Assembly: GCA_029939995.1 (NCBI GenBank)
Contig: JAOZRW010000023.1
Location: forward strand, 1-34,275
Length of the DNA stretch: 34,275 nt
Source: Acidimicrobiia bacterium
GTDB lineage: Bacteria > Actinomycetota > Acidimicrobiia > Spongiisociales > UBA5794
Direction: 5' to 3'
Part shown: one piece after another, positions 29,707 to 34,275 of the stretch
How positions within the stretch are numbered: position 1 is the first letter of the stretch
How the letters are laid out: every line of letters begins with the position of its first letter
Program-made: the position numbers and the translations under genes
Notes under the pieces: model-generated
Databases searched by the model: none
What the model was told of the DNA's origin: nothing
What the model saw: only the letters and a program-made list of their open reading frames with translations

Positions 29707-30177
29707 ATGTCGTTCCCAGTCACGGCGGCGTCCGGATCCGTTCCCAGAGACAGTGCTCGTCCTCCCACCGCTTCCGGGAATCCCGCGCCACCTCCGGGCG
29801 CCGCCGTTTCGTCCCCTTCCCAGCAGGCTCCCTACCTGTCCCACCGCCGGCGTGTCGAGCCGGTCGTGTGGCACCACCCGTCGACGGGCTTTCCCGCCCA
29901 ACACCCGTACGTGCGGAGGTTCTGGACGGCTGCGATCGGTCCGGGAGCGGTCGCAGACCTGATGCGTCTCGCCATCGCTGCACAACGCGGCCGCTCCCTC
30001 CCCCTCCCCCCGACCGTCACGCTGCTCTCCCGGGAAGGGCTGGTCGCGTGGAGCGGCGGACGACTCCTCGCGCGCCTCGTCGTTCCCCCGGTTCCGGAGC
30101 GTCACCTGCGCCGCATGCCCCCCGGACTGCGCCGCGAGCACTCCACGGCCGTGGCGGACTTGCACTCCGTGGCCTGA
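29707..30177 (+). CDS. Small hypothetical protein of unknown function
   Basis: 156-aa ORF filling the ABC-sir2 gap; protein-like core HPYVRRFWTAAIGPGAVADLMRLAIAAQRGRSLPLPPTVTLLSREGLVAW...RLLARLVVPPVPERHLRRMPPGLRREH. Candidate promoter upstream. Confidence 0.6.
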   Translation: MSFPVTAASGSVPRDSARPPTASGNPAPPPGAAVSSPSQQAPYLSHRRRVEPVVWHHPSTGFPAQHPYVRRFWTAAIGPGAVADLMRLAIAAQRGRSLPLPPTVTLLSREGLVAWSGGRLLARLVVPPVPERHLRRMPPGLRREHSTAVADLHSVA

Positions 30178-30194
30178 GGTTCGAAACTCGTCCC

Positions 30195-30944
30195 GTGATC
30201 GAACGAGCAGCAGAGGCGCTCTCCGGAAACCACCGGATCCTCGTCTTCACCGGCGCCGGTATCTCCACCGAGTCCGGGATACCGGACTTCCGCGGCCCCC
30301 AGGGCCTCTGGAAGCGATTCGACCCCTCCGACTACACCTACGACCGCTACCTCGCCGACGCCGAGTTCCGCAAGCAGTCGTGGAAACGCCACTTCGAATC
30401 TCCCTACCTCTCCGCTCTCCCGAACGACGCCCACCGGGCCGTGACGCGGCTCTGGGAATCGGGTCGATCGATCGGGTGCGTGACCCAGAACATCGACGGG
30501 CTCCACACCGCCGCCGGTCTCCCATCCGAGGCGCTCATCGAGATCCACGGCAACGCTCACGGGGCCCACTGCGTCTCATGCGGGGCCGAACCGTCTCTCA
30601 GCGACGTCCGACGACGCTGGGAGTCGGGAGACACCGATCCGCGATGCCTGAGCTGCGGGGGGATCCTCAAGACGAAGATCGTCTACTTCGGCGAGGATCT
30701 GCCGGGCGAAGCCGTCGCCCGAGCGTGGCGCATGGCCGAGGATGCGGATGCGGTTCTCGTCGTCGGATCATCCCTCTGCGTCTACCCCGCCGCGTTCATC
30801 CCGCTCGACGTCGTCGATCGGGGACGTCCCCTCGTGATCGTGAACCAGGGCTCCACCGATCACGACTTCCGCGCCGCGGCTCTCGTGGACGGTCCCGCGG
30901 CGATCGTCCTTCCCCTGCTCGTCGACCGTCTCCTCGAAGGATGA
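30195..30944 (+). CDS. Sir2-family NAD-dependent protein deacylase
   Basis: ILVFTGAGISTESGIPDFRGPQGLWKRF...CVTQNIDGLHTAAG...EIHGNAHGAHCVSCG...CLSCGGILKTKIVYFGEDLP...VVGSSLCVYPAAFIP. GTG start. Confidence 0.93.
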   Translation: MIERAAEALSGNHRILVFTGAGISTESGIPDFRGPQGLWKRFDPSDYTYDRYLADAEFRKQSWKRHFESPYLSALPNDAHRAVTRLWESGRSIGCVTQNIDGLHTAAGLPSEALIEIHGNAHGAHCVSCGAEPSLSDVRRRWESGDTDPRCLSCGGILKTKIVYFGEDLPGEAVARAWRMAEDADAVLVVGSSLCVYPAAFIPLDVVDRGRPLVIVNQGSTDHDFRAAALVDGPAAIVLPLLVDRLLEG

Positions 30945-30952
30945 CCACGGGC

Positions 30953-30958
30953 TAACGT
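30953..30958 (+). promoter_or_regulatory. -10 box TAACGT, 7 nt before rhodanese-MoeB ATG (leaderless candidate)
   Basis: TAACGT-CTCTGCC-ATG. Confidence 0.55.
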
Positions 30959-30965
30959 CTCTGCC

Positions 30966-32021
30966 ATGACGACGGTGAACGAACGACCCCCGCTCGAGAT
31001 CGATCTCGACACGTTCGCCGCGATCGTCGACCTCCGGGAAGGGGACGCTCCGACGACCGAGATCCCGGGATCGATCCGTATCGATCGAACCGACTTCGAG
31101 CGGATCGCAAGCATCATCCCATCCACCGACGCGCCGATTCTCCTCTACTGCGGAATCGGTGAAGCGTCCCGCATCGCGGCACGGGAACTCGCTCGGCGCG
31201 GGTACACCGGCGCGGTCTCGCTCCTCGGAGGCTTCCGCCGCTGGAGATCTGAAGGACGCCCCGTCGCCCCGGTCACGTCCGGCAAGGGCGGACGCTACGA
31301 CCGACACGTCCGGCTCTCGGGGCTCGGAGCGGTGGGACAGGAGCGCATCCGTGCCGCCCGTGTGCTCGTCGTCGGAGCCGGCGGCCTCGGGTCGCCGGTC
31401 ATCGAGTATCTCGCCGCAGCCGGCGTCGGAACGTTGGGAATCGTCGACGGTGATCGGGTCGACGCCGCCAACCTCCAACGCCAGATCCTCTATCGGGAGG
31501 GCGACGTCGGCATGCGAAAGGTCGACGCGGCCCGCGATCGGGTGAGGCGACTCAACTCGGACGTCGAGGTCGTCCCGATCGAGTCGTGGCTCGATACATC
31601 GAACGCCACCGGACTCGTCGAAGGCTACGACGTCGTGGTCGACGCGTCGGACAACTTCGCGACCCGCCTGGCCGTCAACGACGCCGCCGCGGCGATCGGC
31701 GTTCCCTTCATCCACGGTGCCGCTCTCCAGTGGGAGGGAATGGTCGCGGGATTCGATCCCGGGCCCGGACCGTGCTACCGCTGCCTGTTCCCGGAGCTCC
31801 CGGAGAGCGAGGAAACCTGCAGCGACGTCGGCGTACTCGGCCCGATCACCGGCGTCATCGGCTCGCTCATGGCCGTCGAAGCGATGAAGCACATCATCGG
31901 CTCGCCCGATCGGCTCGTCGACCGTCTCATCACATACGATGCGAGGTCAGCGCGATTCACGACCCTGCGTATCGAGCGGTCGGCTTCGTGCCGGATCGGC
32001 CACGAACCCGTCAGTCCATGA
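30966..32021 (+). CDS. ThiF/MoeB-family E1-like adenylyltransferase with N-terminal rhodanese-like domain
   Basis: Rhodanese-like ILLYCGIGEASRIAARELARRGYTGAVSLLGGFRRWRSEG, then RYDRHVRLSGLGAVGQERIRAARVLVVGAGGLGSPVIEYLAAAGVGTLGIVDGDRVDAANLQRQILY...CYRCLFPE...ETCSDVGVLGPITGVIGSLMAVEAMK. Confidence 0.92.
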   Translation: MTTVNERPPLEIDLDTFAAIVDLREGDAPTTEIPGSIRIDRTDFERIASIIPSTDAPILLYCGIGEASRIAARELARRGYTGAVSLLGGFRRWRSEGRPVAPVTSGKGGRYDRHVRLSGLGAVGQERIRAARVLVVGAGGLGSPVIEYLAAAGVGTLGIVDGDRVDAANLQRQILYREGDVGMRKVDAARDRVRRLNSDVEVVPIESWLDTSNATGLVEGYDVVVDASDNFATRLAVNDAAAAIGVPFIHGAALQWEGMVAGFDPGPGPCYRCLFPELPESEETCSDVGVLGPITGVIGSLMAVEAMKHIIGSPDRLVDRLITYDARSARFTTLRIERSASCRIGHEPVSP

Positions 32022-32685
32022 GCGGGAGATAGAGCGACCATCCGGAGCGATGGATCATCACTCTCTCGGGCTCCGGTGTCGGCGCGGCCGTCGTCGTCGG
32101 CGTTGAGCGTTTCACCGGCGCCGCCGTCGTCGTCGTAGCCTTCGGTACGGTCGTCGTCGGCGCGGCCGTGGTCGGCGGTGCCGTCGTAGGGGTGGGGGTA
32201 GGGGTGGGGGCGAGCGTGGTGGTGGTTGTCGTCGTAGTCGGCGGCGGCGTCGATCCCTTCCTCATGAAGATCACGGTGACCCAGAGTTGACCGGAATCGG
32301 ACTGCGAGACGCCGATGCCGACGTAGTTGTAGTTGCCGAGGATGTTGCGCCGGTGCCCGGCCGAGTTCATGAACGCCGTGTGCAGACTGTCGACCGATGG
32401 TCCGGCGCCGACGTTCTCCGCGAGTGCCTCCCATCCGGATGCGACGGCGGCGAGATTGCTCGTGTGGTAGATCTCACCGGCGGCCATCATCTCGGCGCTG
32501 TGGGCCCGTGCGTCCGGAACGAGGTCGGAGTGCACGGCGACGGGCGGGAGTCCGGCAGCGGCCCGGGACGCGTTGATCTTCGAAAGGAACGCGCCTTCGG
32601 TCCCGGCTTGGGCCGGCAACGCCATTCCGACGGTCATCACCGCGAGGGTGAAGACGAGAATCAGGATCTTGCGGACGTTGCGCAT
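32011..32685 (-). CDS. Secreted CAP-domain (SCP/PR1-like) protein with Thr/Pro-rich tail
   Basis: Signal peptide MRNVRKILILVFTLAVMTVGMALPAQA; FLSKINASRAAAGLPPVAVHSDLVPDARAHSAEMMAAGEIYH...AENVGAGPSVDSLHTAFMNSAGHRRNILGNYNYVGIGV; then PTTTTTTTTLAPTPTPTPTTAPP.... Confidence 0.92.
   Translation of the reverse strand: MRNVRKILILVFTLAVMTVGMALPAQAGTEGAFLSKINASRAAAGLPPVAVHSDLVPDARAHSAEMMAAGEIYHTSNLAAVASGWEALAENVGAGPSVDSLHTAFMNSAGHRRNILGNYNYVGIGVSQSDSGQLWVTVIFMRKGSTPPPTTTTTTTTLAPTPTPTPTTAPPTTAAPTTTVPKATTTTAAPVKRSTPTTTAAPTPEPERVMIHRSGWSLYLPLMD
32189..32210 (+). other. Perfect G-quadruplex motif G4-T-G5-TA-G4-T-G5
   Basis: GGGGTGGGGGTAGGGGTGGGGG read directly on the + strand (template strand of the CAP gene). 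Confidence 0.85.
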
Positions 32686-32743
32686 GGGCCCTCCCGAACA
32701 CGCAGAGCATTTCGGTCAATGCTCTATGCATCGGGAGGACCCC
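32686..32743 (-). promoter_or_regulatory. Long hairpin sequestering the ribosome-binding site of the CAP-domain gene
   Basis: Minus-strand RNA GGGUCCUCCCGA-UGCAU-AGAGCAUU-GACCGA-AAUGCUCU-GCGUGU-UCGGGAGGGCCC-AUG: 12-bp outer stem (one U.G), 8-bp inner stem. SD GGGAGG lies in the 3' arm and AUG follows directly. Confidence 0.75.
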
Positions 32744-32752
32744 GGTGATGCT

Positions 32753-34204
32753 TTACCGTTTCTTCGACATCTGTTCGGCTACCTCGACGAGGGTGCGCAC
32801 GGGGAAGCCGGTCGCCCCGACGCTGATGTAGTGCGCGGCCTTGTCCGATCGGGCCGGTCCGGCAACGTCGAGATGCACCCACGGGTGCTCTCCGACGAAC
32901 TCGGAGAGGAACAGCGCCGCCGTGATCGCACCTCCCCACCGGTCCGCCGCCACGTTCTTCATGTCGGCGATCGGGGAGTCCAGCAGCGAGCGGTACGAGC
33001 GCTCCAACGGCATCGGCCACATCGACTCGCCGGTGAACCGTGCCGCCGATTCGACCATCGAGATGGCTTCATCGTCGTTTCCGAAGATGGCGCCGACGGT
33101 CGGCCCGAGGGCAACCTTCGCTGCACCGGTCAGCGTCGCGACGTCGACGATCAGGTCGGGATCCGCTTCCGCAGCGATGCCGAGACCGTCCCCCAGCACG
33201 AGACGCCCCTCTGCATCGGTGTTGAGAACTTCGATCGTTTTCCCCGTGTAGGAGGTGTAGACGTCCCCCGGCCGCTGAGCGAGGCCTCCGGTCATGTTCT
33301 CCGACAGCGGGGTCACCCCGAGCACACGGATCGGCAGTTCGAGTTCCGCGATCGCCTGCATCGCCCCGTACACGGAAGCGGCGCCGGCCATGTCGGTCTT
33401 CATGTCTTCCATGCCCTTGGCCGGCTTCAGCGAAAGCCCTCCGGAATCGAACACGATCCCCTTGCCGACGAGGGAGAGGAACGCTTCCGCGCCTTCCGGC
33501 TCGTAGCGGAGGATGACCATACGCGGCGGGTTCGTGGCTCCCGATCCCACTGCCAGCAGTCCACCGTACCCCCGCTCCGCGGCCTCGACCTCGTCGACGA
33601 TCTCGACCGTGATCCGGTCGCTGAGCGTACGCGCCCGCTCGGCGAGAACCACCGGCGCCTTGTCCACGGCCGGTTGGTTGACCAGGTCCCGCGCCAGTGT
33701 CACGCCGCGAGCGATCGCCGCAGCCCGATCGATCCTCTCGACGGCCTCGTCATCCGCGTCGAGCAGTTCGAGCCGTTCGTTCACCACCGGCTTCGGATCA
33801 CTCTTGTAGTCGTCGAATTGATAGGAGCCGAGGAGGTAGCCCAGGGTCACGGCCTCGATCGCTCCGTCGACCGCGATCAGGTGAAGGGTCGTGGCGGTCG
33901 ATGCATACGGCTTGGCGAAGCGCCCGGCGGCTCCCGCAGCTCTGCGGAGAGACTCGGCATCGGCTTCGTCACCGAGCCCGACGAACGCGACGGTGCCGTA
34001 CGGCAGCCCTCCGCCGGGGACGGAGACGATCTGCCCGGCCGCACCGGTGAACTCGCGCTTCTCCAGATAGGGGGCCAACCAAGGTCCGAGGCGGTCGGCC
34101 GCCTCCTCCGCACCGGGGCCCCACGTCAGGTCTCCCAACACGGGGAGGATCAGCAGATCCGCCGCCGCGTCGAAGGGCGATCCGCCGGTCGTGATCTTGG
34201 TCAT
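32753..34204 (-). CDS. pepA: Leucyl aminopeptidase (M17 cytosol aminopeptidase)
   Basis: LVGKGIVFDSGGLSLKPAKGMEDMKTDMAGAASVYGAM...LPIRVLGVTPLSENMTGG...VLNTDAEGRLVLGDGL...ATLTGAAKVALG. Confidence 0.95.
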   Translation of the reverse strand: MTKITTGGSPFDAAADLLILPVLGDLTWGPGAEEAADRLGPWLAPYLEKREFTGAAGQIVSVPGGGLPYGTVAFVGLGDEADAESLRRAAGAAGRFAKPYASTATTLHLIAVDGAIEAVTLGYLLGSYQFDDYKSDPKPVVNERLELLDADDEAVERIDRAAAIARGVTLARDLVNQPAVDKAPVVLAERARTLSDRITVEIVDEVEAAERGYGGLLAVGSGATNPPRMVILRYEPEGAEAFLSLVGKGIVFDSGGLSLKPAKGMEDMKTDMAGAASVYGAMQAIAELELPIRVLGVTPLSENMTGGLAQRPGDVYTSYTGKTIEVLNTDAEGRLVLGDGLGIAAEADPDLIVDVATLTGAAKVALGPTVGAIFGNDDEAISMVESAARFTGESMWPMPLERSYRSLLDSPIADMKNVAADRWGGAITAALFLSEFVGEHPWVHLDVAGPARSDKAAHYISVGATGFPVRTLVEVAEQMSKKR

Positions 34205-34275
34205 GTCGTTTCTCCTCGTGTCGGGGTCCACTCGCGCTCGACGGCGCGAGCGAGCATGTACAGGTAGTCGGCGAG
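34201..34275 (-). CDS. C-terminal fragment of an upstream CDS, possibly ATP:cob(I)alamin adenosyltransferase
   Basis: Open frame entering from the window edge: LADYLYMLARAVEREWTPTRGETT*, stop overlapping the pepA ATG by 4 nt. The LADYLYMLARA stretch resembles PduO-type C-termini, but only 24 residues are visible. Confidence 0.3.
   Translation of the reverse strand, partial: LADYLYMLARAVEREWTPTRGETT

Noticed and set aside
29664-30194. N-terminal extension of the Sir2 ORF back to 29664
   Set aside because: The Sir2 fold starts at VIERAAEALSGNHRILVFTGAG (GTG 30195). The upstream part is out of frame with the better-supported 156-aa ORF and is low-complexity Arg/Pro.
32090-32262. Short tandem-like repeats resembling a CRISPR or microsatellite
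   Set aside because: These are degenerate Thr/Pro codon repeats of the CAP protein linker, with no regular repeat-spacer structure. Only the G4 part is noteworthy.

Overview
High-GC (actinobacterial-type) chromosomal window, densely coded and mostly core metabolism. I see no rRNA, tRNA, CRISPR array, prophage or transposase. Left part: 5' end of secA, a NarL-type response regulator, comF-hpf, and a tight operon PMM/PGM > Trm112-like > phosphoglucose/phosphomannose isomerase-like > short adenosylhomocysteinase. Centre: envelope-glycan genes (DPM-synthase-like GT2, GtrA-like, a large GT-C-like membrane protein, a 934-aa GT2/polytopic membrane protein with a DUF5719-like partner), three small Cys-rich or conserved proteins, and the F420 genes cofD-cofE. 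Right part: sugar-nucleotide epimerase, birA, acyl-CoA carboxylase beta and alpha subunits, methylmalonyl-CoA mutase catalytic chain, lysozyme-like protein, class A PBP with PASTA domains, ABC exporter, orphan small protein, Sir2, rhodanese-MoeB/ThiF fusion, CAP-domain secreted protein, and leucyl aminopeptidase. The strongest non-gene signals are: (1) a recurring TAnnnT box 6-8 nt upstream of start codons, implying widespread leaderless transcription; (2) a long hairpin that fully pairs the ribosome-binding site of the CAP-domain gene and abuts its AUG; (3) a perfect G-quadruplex motif inside that gene; (4) a hairpin-rich 53-bp tandem intergenic repeat. I did not find a clearly novel multi-gene system. 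The RBS-sequestering hairpin and the leaderless pattern are the best leads.
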